DNA of 64,000 bases from Amycolatopsis solani. GTDB taxonomy: Bacteria; Actinomycetota; Actinomycetes; Mycobacteriales; Pseudonocardiaceae. The stretch covers positions 372,001-436,000 of the forward strand of contig NZ_JAWQJT010000003.1 of the NCBI RefSeq assembly GCF_033441515.1, given 5' to 3'. The notes under the pieces were generated by a model. That model was not told the DNA's origin, made no database searches, and saw nothing but the letters and a program-made list of their open reading frames with translations. The translations under genes were made by a program, and so were the position numbers. Positions 43,038 through 52,522 of the stretch are shown piece after piece; position 1 is the first letter of the stretch, and each line of letters opens with the position of its first letter.

Positions 43038-43913
43038 TCACTCCTTGGTCGCGCCGGCCAGCATCCCGGCGACCAGGAAACGCTGGGAGAACAGGAAAAC
43101 GACGAGCACCGGGGTGATCGCCAGCAGCGTGGCCAGCGCGAGTTCCGGCCGCTCCACCGCCGCGGTGCCGACCGTCGGGTTGAACTGCGGCACCGAGTTC
43201 AGCAGGGTGCCCAGGCCCACCTGCACCGGGAACTGGTCGCTCTGCGGCAGCAGGACGTAGGGCAGGAAGTAGTTCGTCCAGTTGGCCACGAAGCTGAAGA
43301 ACCCGACGAGCGCGACGATCGGCGCGGCCAGCGGCAGGGCGACGCGGCGGAACACGCCGAACGGCGTGCAGCCGTCGAGCTTCGCCGCGTCGATCAGGTC
43401 GCGGGGCACCGCGGTGGTGAAGTAGATGTAGGTCAGGTAGACGCCGAACGGATAGAACGCGTACGGCAGGACCACCGACCACATCGAGCCGATCAGGCGC
43501 ACCGCGTTCAGCTCGAGGAACAGCGGCACGACGAGGGTCGCGTTCGGCATCAGCATGACCACCAGCGTCGCGACCAGCAGCGTCTTGCGACCGCGGAACT
43601 CGGTCATCGCGAGCGCGTAGCCGGCCGGGATCGCCACGCACAACGTGATCGCGAGCGCCACGAACGAATAGAGCGCGGAGTTGCCCAGCCAGCCGAAGAT
43701 CGCGTTGTCCTGGAAGGACGTGAGCGCGGTCCAGTTGTCCGCCAATGCCCGCAACGACCCGAACGACAGCGGGTGGCCGTGCACGAGCTGGTCGTCGGTC
43801 TTCGTGGCGGCCAGCACGAGCCACAGCACCGGCAGCACGAAGAAGACGAGGAACAGCACGAGCACCAGGGCCGGCAGCGGGTTCGGCCGCCTCCTGGCGC
43901 GGTCAGTCGGCAT
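43038..43913 (-). CDS. Carbohydrate ABC importer permease (MalG-like)
   Basis: 291 residues, about six membrane segments. PNPLPALVLVLFLVFFVLPV is the first; NSALYSFVALAITLCVAIPA and the EAA-type loop IDAAKLDGCTPFGVFRRVAL (E replaced by I-D-A-A-K) follow; the C-terminus ends with LFSQRFLVAGMLAGATKE, the usual MalG end. It overlaps the partner permease by 11 bases and is followed by the 639-residue protein after one base. Confidence 0.93.
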   Translation of the reverse strand: MPTDRARRRPNPLPALVLVLFLVFFVLPVLWLVLAATKTDDQLVHGHPLSFGSLRALADNWTALTSFQDNAIFGWLGNSALYSFVALAITLCVAIPAGYALAMTEFRGRKTLLVATLVVMLMPNATLVVPLFLELNAVRLIGSMWSVVLPYAFYPFGVYLTYIYFTTAVPRDLIDAAKLDGCTPFGVFRRVALPLAAPIVALVGFFSFVANWTNYFLPYVLLPQSDQFPVQVGLGTLLNSVPQFNPTVGTAAVERPELALATLLAITPVLVVFLFSQRFLVAGMLAGATKE

Positions 43914-44769
43914 CGAAGAACCCCGATCGTGCTACGAACACACCCGCGACGACGAGCCCGACCAGCAGCAGCTCCACCGAGATCGCCGCGGCGGTGTTGA
44001 CGTTGTTGTTCTGGAAAGCGAAGTCGTAGGAGAGCTGGTTGAGCGAATAGTCCCGGCCGGCGACGCCGACGCTCGCCTGCGAGAGCAGTTGCGGTTCCAC
44101 GAACAACTGCGTCCCGCCGGCGAACGCCAGGATCACCATGTAGACGATCCATTTGCGCAGCAGGGGGATCTGGATGCGCCACGCCGTCTGCCACGGCCCG
44201 GCACCGTCGATCCGGGCCGCCTCCAGCAGATCGGGCGAGATGTTGTTCAAGGCGCCGTACATCACCACGATCCAGCCGCCCGCCCCGGTCCAGAACGCGA
44301 TCAGGGTGAACAGGACGGGGAGGTTGCCGGGCGCGACGACCTGGCCGAAGGTGTCGAACCCGGCGACGCGCAGCAGCCCGCTCACCGGGCTCACCGCCGG
44401 GTCCAGCAGGAACAGCCACACCATGACGCTCGCGGCCCCGGCCAGTGCACCCGGGATGTAGTAGAGGAAGCGCAGCGCCTTGCCGGCGGCGTCCGCGGTC
44501 AGGCGGTGCAGCAGCAGCGCCAGCCCGACCACGAACACCACCAGGGACACGAGCCAGCACACCAGGTAGAGCGCGACGTGCCCGACGGCGGCGAAGTACC
44601 GGAAGTCGGTGGCGGCCTGGACGAAGTTGCTGAGGCCCGCAAAGTTGTCGCCCGCGTCGGTGAAGGCGAAGTACACGGCGTACCCCGTGGGGATGACGCC
44701 GAACGCGATCAGCAGAACGACGTAGGCGGCGACGAACAGCTGCCCGGATCCCCGCCGCGCGGTCGTCAC
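43903..44769 (-). CDS. Carbohydrate ABC importer permease (MalF-like)
   Basis: 288 residues; a GTG at 44769 overlaps the binding-protein stop (GTGA). Membrane segments begin LFVAAYVVLLIAFGVIPTGY; WLFLLDPAVSPVSGLLRVAG and the EAA loop LLEAARIDGAGPWQTAWRIQ then IPLL are typical. Paired with the MalG-like protein. No ATPase is encoded in this operon, so the importer must use a shared MsiK-type ATPase, the usual arrangement in actinomycetes. Confidence 0.93.
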   Translation of the reverse strand: MTTARRGSGQLFVAAYVVLLIAFGVIPTGYAVYFAFTDAGDNFAGLSNFVQAATDFRYFAAVGHVALYLVCWLVSLVVFVVGLALLLHRLTADAAGKALRFLYYIPGALAGAASVMVWLFLLDPAVSPVSGLLRVAGFDTFGQVVAPGNLPVLFTLIAFWTGAGGWIVVMYGALNNISPDLLEAARIDGAGPWQTAWRIQIPLLRKWIVYMVILAFAGGTQLFVEPQLLSQASVGVAGRDYSLNQLSYDFAFQNNNVNTAAAISVELLLVGLVVAGVFVARSGFFDAD

Positions 44770-46103
44770 CGGGTGACCTCGTAGCCGTTGGACTGCGCGT
44801 AGTTCGTGATCGCGGTCTGCCACTCGGGCAGCATCGAGACGATCGACTTGCCCGCGGTCAGCCCGGGCGTGATGGTCGCGGCCCAGATCGCCTCCTGGCT
44901 GAACTGCCCGTAGCCCCACCCGCGCCACACCTGCGAGGCGGCCACCTGCAGCGGCGTGGCGACGTCGTTGGCGTAGTACTTGCCGGAAGACTGCTTCGCC
45001 AGCCACGTCTTCGCCGCGGCCGCGTACGCGGGGTACCCCGGGGCCACCTTGCCCTGGTATTCGTCCGAAGTGGTCACCCAGGTGAGGAAATCGGTGGCGT
45101 CCTTGAGGTTCGCGCTGTGCGCGGACAGCAGCCAGGTGCCGCCGCCGACGTTGCCGACCGACGGCGCCGGGTCGCCGGCCCACTGCGGCAGCGGCGCGAC
45201 CGCGATCCGGCCGGCCGGGGTCTTCAGCGACTCCTGGAACACCGAGCCGCCGAACCAGGACGGACCGGGCAGCATCAGGATCTTGTCCGCGGCGTTCTTG
45301 GCGAAGTCGGAGCTGAACACGCTGCCGGTCGACATCGTCTTGTTCTTGACGAGCGTGTCGAGCAGGGCCGCCATCCGCGTGCACTCCGGGCTCGTGGTGT
45401 TCACCTTGACCTGCTTGGGGCCGGTGATCTCGTTGGCGCCGCACTTCGAGGCCCAGAGGTAGATCTCCGGTGCGAAGCTGTCGCCGGCCGCGCCGACGAG
45501 GTAGCCCGGGTGCTCGGCCGCGACGCGCTCCCCCAGCGCCTGGTACTCCTCCCAGGTCTTGGGGACCTGGTAACCCCAGGACTGCATCAGCGAGGCGTCG
45601 TACCAGAGGACGGTCTGGGCGAGGTCGTTGCGCAGGCAGTACAGCGTCCCGTCGACCGTGCAGGGGTCGTTGGCGCCGGCGGTCCAGCCGCTCAGCGTGG
45701 CGTCCGGGACCTGGCCCTTGTTCAGCGGCGCGGTGAACCCGGCCGGCACCGCCCACGCGGTCTCGTTGTTCTGGGAGCTGAACACCACGTCCGGCCAGCC
45801 GCTGCGGGTCCGGTTGAACAGGCCGACCTTGGTCTGCAGGTAGTTGGAGCCGTTGGCGTCCCCGTCGTAGGTGACGACGTCGAGCTGCACCGCGGGGTGC
45901 TGCTTCTGGTAGAGCTGCGCGGCGGGCAGCCGCGTCGAGTCGACCCAGACGGTGATCTTGCCGCCGGTCTGCGGCACCGGCTGGAACCCGCCCTGGGCAC
46001 CGCCGGCGCTCCCCCCGTTCCCGCAGGCCGTGACCGCCGCGAGGACGGCCACCACACCGAGGGCCAGCCGGCGGACTCCGGCGGCGCGCACCTGACCTGT
46101 CAT
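44766..46103 (-). CDS. Carbohydrate-binding lipoprotein, family 1
   Basis: 445 residues from the ATG at 46103. Lipobox VTACGNGG after GVRRLALGVVAVLAA. The family 1 fold: KITVWVDSTRLPAAQLYQKQ, TRSGWPDVVFSSQNNETAWA, LYCLRNDLAQTVLWYDASLM, PKTWEEYQALGERVAAEHPG and LPGPSWFGGSVFQ. Several Cys pairs (NDPCTVDGTLYC, SKCGA/PECT) suggest disulfides. It heads the operon with two permeases, the 639-residue protein and the lactonase; a GntR gene is divergent with two operator-like sites between. Confidence 0.93.
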   Translation of the reverse strand: MTGQVRAAGVRRLALGVVAVLAAVTACGNGGSAGGAQGGFQPVPQTGGKITVWVDSTRLPAAQLYQKQHPAVQLDVVTYDGDANGSNYLQTKVGLFNRTRSGWPDVVFSSQNNETAWAVPAGFTAPLNKGQVPDATLSGWTAGANDPCTVDGTLYCLRNDLAQTVLWYDASLMQSWGYQVPKTWEEYQALGERVAAEHPGYLVGAAGDSFAPEIYLWASKCGANEITGPKQVKVNTTSPECTRMAALLDTLVKNKTMSTGSVFSSDFAKNAADKILMLPGPSWFGGSVFQESLKTPAGRIAVAPLPQWAGDPAPSVGNVGGGTWLLSAHSANLKDATDFLTWVTTSDEYQGKVAPGYPAYAAAAKTWLAKQSSGKYYANDVATPLQVAASQVWRGWGYGQFSQEAIWAATITPGLTAGKSIVSMLPEWQTAITNYAQSNGYEVTR

Positions 46104-46133
46104 GAGGTACCCCACTTCGTCGTGGCCGCCGAT

Positions 46134-46148
46134 ATGTGTCGGACACAT
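46134..46148. promoter_or_regulatory. GntR operator candidate A
   Basis: ATGTGTC-G-GACACAT, a perfect 15-bp palindrome 31 bp upstream of the binding-protein start. Twelve of 15 bases match the site at 46220-46234. Confidence 0.65.
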
Positions 46149-46219
46149 CTTCGGCGCGTGGCCGCTTGGGCGGGACTATCACAGCCCTTCGGCGAGCTTC
46201 CGTCAAGGGTCGGCGTCAA

Positions 46220-46234
46220 ATGAGTCATACACAT
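46220..46234. promoter_or_regulatory. GntR operator candidate B
   Basis: ATGAGTCATACACAT, a 15-base near-copy of candidate A located 69 bp before the GntR GTG. The pair brackets the divergent promoter region 46104-46302. Confidence 0.5.
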
Positions 46235-46302
46235 TCGGAGTCGAGCACCGCGGATGTATCGTCTCCACACGGACGGCGACCCAGCACGAAGGAGGCCAGT
46301 GG

Positions 46303-47052
46303 GTGGACGAGATCCCCGCACCGAGCAAGACCGATCCGCCGGCCCCGTACCGGCCGGGGTACGAACTCGTCGCCGAACAGGTCCTGAAGCTGATCGCCGA
46401 ACTCCGGCTGCGCCCCGGTGACCGCATGCCCACCGAGAACGAGCTCGCCACCCGCCTGGGCACCTCGCGCACGGTGGTGCGCGAGGCGATCAAGATCCTG
46501 TCCGCGCTCGGCCGCGTCCGCGCCCAGAAGGGCCGGGGCCTCTACGTCGCCGACGACGAGGGGATGCTCGGCTCGGCCCGCTGGTCGGGCTACTTCCTGC
46601 CCACCGACCTCGACCACGTCTACATGCTGTTCGAGTTCCGCCGCGTCCAGGAGACGACCGCCAGCCGGCTGGCCGCGACCCGGGCCACCCCGGTCGAGCT
46701 CCGGGCGATCGAGGCGGCCGCGGAAACCTGCCGCGAAGGCCACCTGACCGGGCAGGCGACGCTGTTCGACCGCGGCGACGAAGACTTCCACCTCGGGATC
46801 GCGACCGCGTCCCACAACCAATTCCTCCTGGCCGCCGTCCGCGAAGCCCGCCGGCTGCAGCGCCAGTCCAGCACCATCGGCCTCCACGGCACGGTCGGCG
46901 GCCACGCGGCGGAGGCCATCGAGGAGCACGCGGCGATCTACGCGGCCATCCGCGACGGCGACCCGGAAGCGGCCGCCGAAGCCGCCGCGGTCCACCTCGA
47001 CAACACCCTGGAGGACTACCGCCGCGAAATCCAGCGGCGCGTGTTCGGCTAG
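46303..47052 (+). CDS. GntR/FadR family regulator of the carbohydrate importer operon
   Basis: 249 residues; a GTG at 46303 has GGAGG 7 bases upstream. The open frame extends to 46102 but through the divergent promoter. Winged helix at about 20-90: YELVAEQVLKLIAELRLRPG, DRMPTENELATRLGTSRTVV, REAIKILSALGRVRAQKGRG. FCD domain after: MLFEFRRVQETTASRLAATR and DFHLGIATASHNQFLLAAVR. It probably binds a sugar acid or lactone and controls the operon 46103-40326 and itself via the 15-bp sites. Confidence 0.92.
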   Translation: MDEIPAPSKTDPPAPYRPGYELVAEQVLKLIAELRLRPGDRMPTENELATRLGTSRTVVREAIKILSALGRVRAQKGRGLYVADDEGMLGSARWSGYFLPTDLDHVYMLFEFRRVQETTASRLAATRATPVELRAIEAAAETCREGHLTGQATLFDRGDEDFHLGIATASHNQFLLAAVREARRLQRQSSTIGLHGTVGGHAAEAIEEHAAIYAAIRDGDPEAAAEAAAVHLDNTLEDYRREIQRRVFG

Positions 47053-47091
47053 CACGCGCCGGATCGCCCGGCCCGCGGCGCGAATCGGCGA

Positions 47092-47231
47092 GCGCCCCAA
47101 TGTGGCGTTCGGTGCGTCCAGCGCACCCAATGTGGCGTTCGGTGCTCCATCCATGCCCCCGCCACCACCCTCAACGGAGGCGCTTCGCGCCGCGGTGCCC
47201 ATTCAACGCACCCAATGCCACATTGGGGCGC
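47092..47231. repeat. Intergenic hairpin repeat element, copy 2 (CCCAATGTGG family)
   Basis: 140 bp bounded by the same perfect 15-bp inverted ends as the element at 2598 (47092-47106 and 47217-47231). The left part has two copies of CCCAATGTGGCGTTCGGTGC in direct order; about 60 bp of unrelated sequence then precede the right end. It separates the GntR gene from the convergent orphan binding-protein gene. Confidence 0.8.
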
Positions 47232-47267
47232 TTTGCCCGCGCGGCAACGAACCTCGGACGCGCGACG

Positions 47268-48182
47268 CTAGCCGGACGTGGCCGCGTTGAACACCGGCTT
47301 GGGCACCGAAACCTGGTTCAGTCCCCAGCGCGACATGATCCCGACGTACGTACCGTTCTCGAAGAGCTCCTCGAAGACCTTCTGCAGGACCGGGCCGAGC
47401 TTCGAAGACTTGGGGACGTACAACGCCAGATCGTCCTTGGTCGCCCCCTGCGCCTCGGTCTGGGTGACGTACTTGTTCCCGCCCTGGCGCTGCGTGACGT
47501 CGATCGCCGCGGCCTCGGTCATCCCGGCGGCGTCCGCGCGGCCCGAACGGGTGGCCAGCAGCGTGGCGTCGGTGTCGTCCAGGCCGACCGTCTGGGTGGC
47601 CGGGCGCTTGGACTGCGTGCAGAACCGCGACAGCTTGTTCAGCTGCTCCTCGACGACGCTGGCGGTCACCACCGCGATGCGCTTGCCGCAGAGGTCTTCG
47701 GGACGGGTGATCCCGGCGGTCGAGTCGACCGGGAACACGTAGGCCGTGCGGGTGGTCATCCACGTGATCGTGTCGAACTGCTTCTCGCGTTCGGCAGTGG
47801 CCTTGACCGGGCCGTTGAAGGCGTCGTACCGGTTGCTCAGCATGCCCTGCAGCGCGGCCGGCAGCCCGGCGACGATGGCGGTCTGCGTCTTGACCCCCAG
47901 CACCTGCCCGATCGCGGCCTGGAAGTCGGCGTCGATTCCGGTCACCGTCCCGTCCGGGGCGACCGTGCGGTACGGCGGATGGGAATCGCCGGCGAACCGG
48001 ATCACCCCGGCGTCCTTGATCGCCTGCGGCAGCGCGTCGTGCAGGGACTGCACCACCGGGAGGTTCGTCGCGGTGGCGAGAGTCGTGGAGCCGGCGCCCA
48101 CCGTGCAGCCGGTGAGGGCCGTCCCGATGGCCGCTCCGGCGAGGATCATGCTTCGGCTTCGTCGGCGAAGAGAGGATCGCAT
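47268..48182 (-). CDS. Orphan family 3 solute-binding lipoprotein, paralogue of the protein at 21518
   Basis: 304 residues; the ATG at 48182 has AAGGAAG upstream. Lipobox ALTGC. It matches the operon protein at 21518-22435 along its length: VIRFAGDSHPPYRTVAPDG, MLSNRYDAFNGPVKATAERE, QFDTITWMTTRTAYVFPVD, LCGKRIAVVTASVVEEQLNK, LGPVLQKVFEELFENGTYVG. No permease or ATPase is adjacent. Its upstream 52 bp match those of the operon copy, so it is probably co-regulated and feeds the same membrane complex with a different or overlapping ligand range. Confidence 0.92.
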   Translation of the reverse strand: MRSSLRRRSRSMILAGAAIGTALTGCTVGAGSTTLATATNLPVVQSLHDALPQAIKDAGVIRFAGDSHPPYRTVAPDGTVTGIDADFQAAIGQVLGVKTQTAIVAGLPAALQGMLSNRYDAFNGPVKATAEREKQFDTITWMTTRTAYVFPVDSTAGITRPEDLCGKRIAVVTASVVEEQLNKLSRFCTQSKRPATQTVGLDDTDATLLATRSGRADAAGMTEAAAIDVTQRQGGNKYVTQTEAQGATKDDLALYVPKSSKLGPVLQKVFEELFENGTYVGIMSRWGLNQVSVPKPVFNAATSG

Positions 48183-48219
48183 CGTGCTTTCTTCCTTGGC
48201 TGAGGTCGGTCCCGCGAAG

Positions 48220-48271
48220 AATAGGGTGCAACAACGGCGGCGATCGTTGCACAAACTGTCGCGTGCTTCAA
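48220..48271 (-). promoter_or_regulatory. Conserved 52-bp promoter block of the orphan binding protein
   Basis: Ungapped counterpart of 22459-22510 (38 of 52 identical by my count). On the minus strand: TTGAAGCACGCGACA, then ACGATCG, ending CCTATTCT, a good -10-like hexamer (TATTCT). Conservation stops outside the block, which supports a functional site rather than simple gene duplication. Confidence 0.7.
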
Positions 48272-48410
48272 GTCACTTCGTGCGCATGTAACTTTCACGA
48301 GCCCTGCCTTCTCGATGCGGCCGTGAAGTGGCCCGACAACGCGGATCTCCGCGCGAACCGGTGCGCGGATTGACAATCGCGCGCACGGGAGTTCAAGGTG
48401 ACGCGGAAAA

Positions 48411-49889
<1,479 letters not shown>

Positions 49890-49896
49890 CAACCAC

Positions 49897-49926
49897 GGAC
49901 GGGGAACCCAGCCGGGTTCCCCGTCC
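49897..49926. terminator. Bidirectional hairpin between GH62 and TetR genes
   Basis: GGACGGGGAACCC (49897-49909) pairs perfectly with 49914-49926 over a 4-base loop. It starts 7 bases after the GH62 stop and ends 2 bases before the convergent TetR stop. Confidence 0.8.
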
Positions 49927-49928
49927 GG

Positions 49929-50540
49929 TCACTCGGGCAGCACACGGCGGAGGTACCGCCGGATCCGGTCGAGGTCGACGTCGGCGTCCAGGCGAGCGCG
50001 GTCCGGCACCTCCTCGGCGAGCGGGTCGATCCCGAACAGCAACCGGGGCAACGCCGGGTGCACAGCGAGGCCGATCAGCTCGTTCGCCACCGCTTCGGCC
50101 TCGTCGGCGGCGAGCCCGGAGGTGGCCACCAGGTGCGCCGCGAGGTGGCCGGTCGTGACCCCGAACAGGACGTCGAAGAGGCCCGCCGCCAGTTCGGGCA
50201 GCCGGTCCGCCTCGCCGATGCCGAGGCGGACCATCCGGCCGACCGAGGACCAGCCCAGCAGCTGCACGAAACGCCCGCAGTACCGCACGACCGCCTCCTC
50301 CGGCTGCTCCGCGTAGTCGGCAGGCGTACCCATCCGGGCCCCGAACAGGTCGCGGACGCGGTCGACGACCGCGAGGAACAGTGTGTCCTTGGTCGGGAAA
50401 TGCGCATACAGGGACCGCTTCGACGTCTCCGCGCGTGCCGCGATCGCGTCCATCGAGGTCCGTTCGAAACCGGTCTCCAGGAACGCGAGCTTCGCCGTGT
50501 CGAGGATGTGCTCGCGCAAGGCTTCCCCACGTCGGGCCAT
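49929..50540 (-). CDS. TetR family regulator
   Basis: 203 residues. HTH at about 10-55: HILDTAKLAFLETGFERTSM, DAIAARAETSKRSLYAHFPT, KDTLFLAVVDRV. The C-terminal domain is helical (RFVQLLGWSSVGRMVRLGIG). Divergent from the NmrA-like oxidoreductase at 50609; a perfect 8-bp-arm dyad at 50553-50579 lies between. It probably represses the oxidoreductase/amidohydrolase pair and itself. Confidence 0.9.
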   Translation of the reverse strand: MARRGEALREHILDTAKLAFLETGFERTSMDAIAARAETSKRSLYAHFPTKDTLFLAVVDRVRDLFGARMGTPADYAEQPEEAVVRYCGRFVQLLGWSSVGRMVRLGIGEADRLPELAAGLFDVLFGVTTGHLAAHLVATSGLAADEAEAVANELIGLAVHPALPRLLFGIDPLAEEVPDRARLDADVDLDRIRRYLRRVLPE

Positions 50541-50552
50541 GGCGTCCCCTCC

Positions 50553-50579
50553 AAGTAAACGGTACAGTAGAGTTTACTT
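50553..50579. promoter_or_regulatory. TetR operator candidate
   Basis: AAGTAAAC (50553-50560) and GTTTACTT (50572-50579) are exact complements with an 11-base spacer, 12 bp from the TetR start and 29 bp from the oxidoreductase start. The long AT-rich arms stand out from the background. Confidence 0.75.
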
Positions 50580-50608
50580 CTACTCATCGCTGAACGGAGC
50601 CATCATCC

Positions 50609-51484
50609 ATGATCGTCGTCACCGCTCCCACCGGGCAGATCGGCCGCAAGCTCGTCACCACCCTGCTCCAGCGGGACGAGCCAATCCGCCTCGTCGTCCG
50701 GGATCCCGCCCGGCTGCCGGCCGAGGTGCGGGAGCGCGCCGAAATCGTCGCCGGGTCGCACCGCGATCGCGACGTCGTGGACCGCGCCCTCGACGGCGCC
50801 GACGCACTGTTCTGGCTCATGCCGGCGGCCGCGACCGCCGTCAGTCCCTACGAGGCTTACGTGAGCGCCTCCGTTCCCGGCGCCGACGCGGTCGTGCGCC
50901 ACGGGGTCCCCCGCGTGGTGATCGTTTCCGCACTGGGCCGCGGATCGCAGATCTACGCGGGGCACGTGTCGGCGTCCCACGCGATGGAGGACCTCTTCCG
51001 CAGCACCGGGGCGCACGTCCGCGCGCTGGCGCTGCCCACGTTCATGGACAACATCCTCCGCCAGGCGGCCACCATCAAGAACGGCGTCGTCTCGGGCACC
51101 CTGCCGCCCGGCTTCCGGATGCCGTGGATCGCGACGAAGGACATCGCGGCACTCGCCGCCGATTACCTGCTCGACCGCACCTGGACCGGGCAGGACTCGG
51201 TCGAATCCCTCGGCGGTGACGACCTCTCCTACCTCGACGTCGCCGAAATCCTCACCGAGGTGCTCGGCACGCCCATCCGGTACGAGCCGGGAGAACGCGC
51301 CGCCGTCAAGCAGTTCCTCGTCGGCCGCGGCGTTTCGGAGGCGATGGCCCAGTCCGTGGTGGACATGGATCTCGCGGGCGAACGCGGCATCAACAACGCC
51401 ACGCCACGCACTCCGGGGAACACCACCCCCACGACTTTCCGGGAATTCGCCGAGGAAACCGTCAAGCCGGCGGTGACCGCGTGA
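50609..51484 (+). CDS. NmrA-like NAD(P)-binding oxidoreductase
   Basis: 291 residues. Rossmann motif TAPTGQIGRKLVTTLL (G-x-x-G-x-x-G), then IRLVVRDPARLPAEV, and LMPAAATAVSPYEAYVSASV; VSALGRGSQIYAGHVSASHA and LPTFMDNILRQAATIKNGVV continue the NmrA/atypical SDR pattern (no Y-x-x-x-K). WIATKDIAALAADYLLDRTW is the usual C-terminal motif. Such proteins reduce quinones or act as redox sensors. The stop overlaps the amidohydrolase start (GTGA). Confidence 0.88.
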   Translation: MIVVTAPTGQIGRKLVTTLLQRDEPIRLVVRDPARLPAEVRERAEIVAGSHRDRDVVDRALDGADALFWLMPAAATAVSPYEAYVSASVPGADAVVRHGVPRVVIVSALGRGSQIYAGHVSASHAMEDLFRSTGAHVRALALPTFMDNILRQAATIKNGVVSGTLPPGFRMPWIATKDIAALAADYLLDRTWTGQDSVESLGGDDLSYLDVAEILTEVLGTPIRYEPGERAAVKQFLVGRGVSEAMAQSVVDMDLAGERGINNATPRTPGNTTPTTFREFAEETVKPAVTA

Positions 51485-52512
51485 CGCTCATCTGCGTCGA
51501 AGAGCACGCGATCGACCAGCCGATCGCCGAAGCGGCAGGCCCTGTTCTCGCCGCCGAAGCGCCCTACCTGCGCATGCAGAGCTCCAGTTCCGCTCCTGTG
51601 CGGCGCGGTCCCGGCCGTCGCCCCGCCGTCGAGCTCCAGGAAGCGCTCCGGCGCGGAGCCGACCTTGGTGAGGAGCGCATCCGGCGGATGGACGAGCACG
51701 GCATCGACCGGCAGATCGTGTCCTGGACCAGCCCGATCCAGCTGGTCCCCGCGGACAAGGCGATCGGCCTGTGCCGGTCGGCCAACGACCGGCTCTCCCG
51801 CGCGGTCGCCGCGCACCCCGATCGGCTGCAGGGGCTGGCGGCGCTGCCGTGGCAACTGCCTTCCGCCGCCGTCGACGAGCTCGATCGCGCCGTGACCGGT
51901 CTCGGCCTGCGCGGGGTGCTGATCCTCGGGCGTCCCGGGGCAGGCTTCCTCGACGATCCCGCCTACCAGCCGGTCCTCGACCGGATCGCCGCGCTGCGGG
52001 TGCCGCTCTACGTGCACCCGTTCCACCCGGTGCCGCAGGTCCGGGACGCCTACTACACGGGGTTCAACGACAGGGTGTCCGCGGAACTCGCGCTGGGCGC
52101 GTGGGGCTGGCACCACGAAGCGGGGATCCACGTGCTGCGGCTGATCCTCGCCGGGGTCTTCGACCGGCTCCCGGGGTTGCAGGTCATCAGCGGCCACTGG
52201 GGAGAAATGGTCCCGTTCCACCTCAGCCGGCTGGACGACGTGCTCTCCCCGGGTGACACCGGGCTGTCGCGGACCATCACCGAGATCTACCGTTCGCACG
52301 TCTGGGTCACCCCGAGCGGCATGTTCGACCGGCCGCACTTCGACTTCGTCCGCGCGGTGGTGGGGCTCGACCGGGTGATCTGGTCGACCGACTACCCGTT
52401 CCTCCACCTCGACGGCACCCGGGCGTTCCTCGACGAGCTGGACCTCACGCCCGAGGACCGCGAGAAGATCACCCATCGCAACGCGGAACACCTGTTCCGG
52501 CTGGCGGGATGA
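51481..52512 (+). CDS. Amidohydrolase-2 family protein (resorcylate decarboxylase-like)
   Basis: 343 residues, GTG start overlapping the NmrA-like gene. Metal motif VEEHAID (E-x-H), PLYVHPFHPVPQVRDAYYTG, ISGHWGEMVPFHLSRL and WSTDYPFLH (final Asp). It is paralogous to the protein at 29448-30440, sharing LRLILAGVFDRLPGLQVI and GWHHEAGIHVL. The acid substrate is unknown; a decarboxylation or hydrolysis in aromatic breakdown is likely. Its TetR-controlled neighbour is a redox enzyme rather than a ring dioxygenase, so this is a separate pathway. Confidence 0.87.
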   Translation: MTLICVEEHAIDQPIAEAAGPVLAAEAPYLRMQSSSSAPVRRGPGRRPAVELQEALRRGADLGEERIRRMDEHGIDRQIVSWTSPIQLVPADKAIGLCRSANDRLSRAVAAHPDRLQGLAALPWQLPSAAVDELDRAVTGLGLRGVLILGRPGAGFLDDPAYQPVLDRIAALRVPLYVHPFHPVPQVRDAYYTGFNDRVSAELALGAWGWHHEAGIHVLRLILAGVFDRLPGLQVISGHWGEMVPFHLSRLDDVLSPGDTGLSRTITEIYRSHVWVTPSGMFDRPHFDFVRAVVGLDRVIWSTDYPFLHLDGTRAFLDELDLTPEDREKITHRNAEHLFRLAG

Positions 52513-52522
52513 CCAGGGTCGG

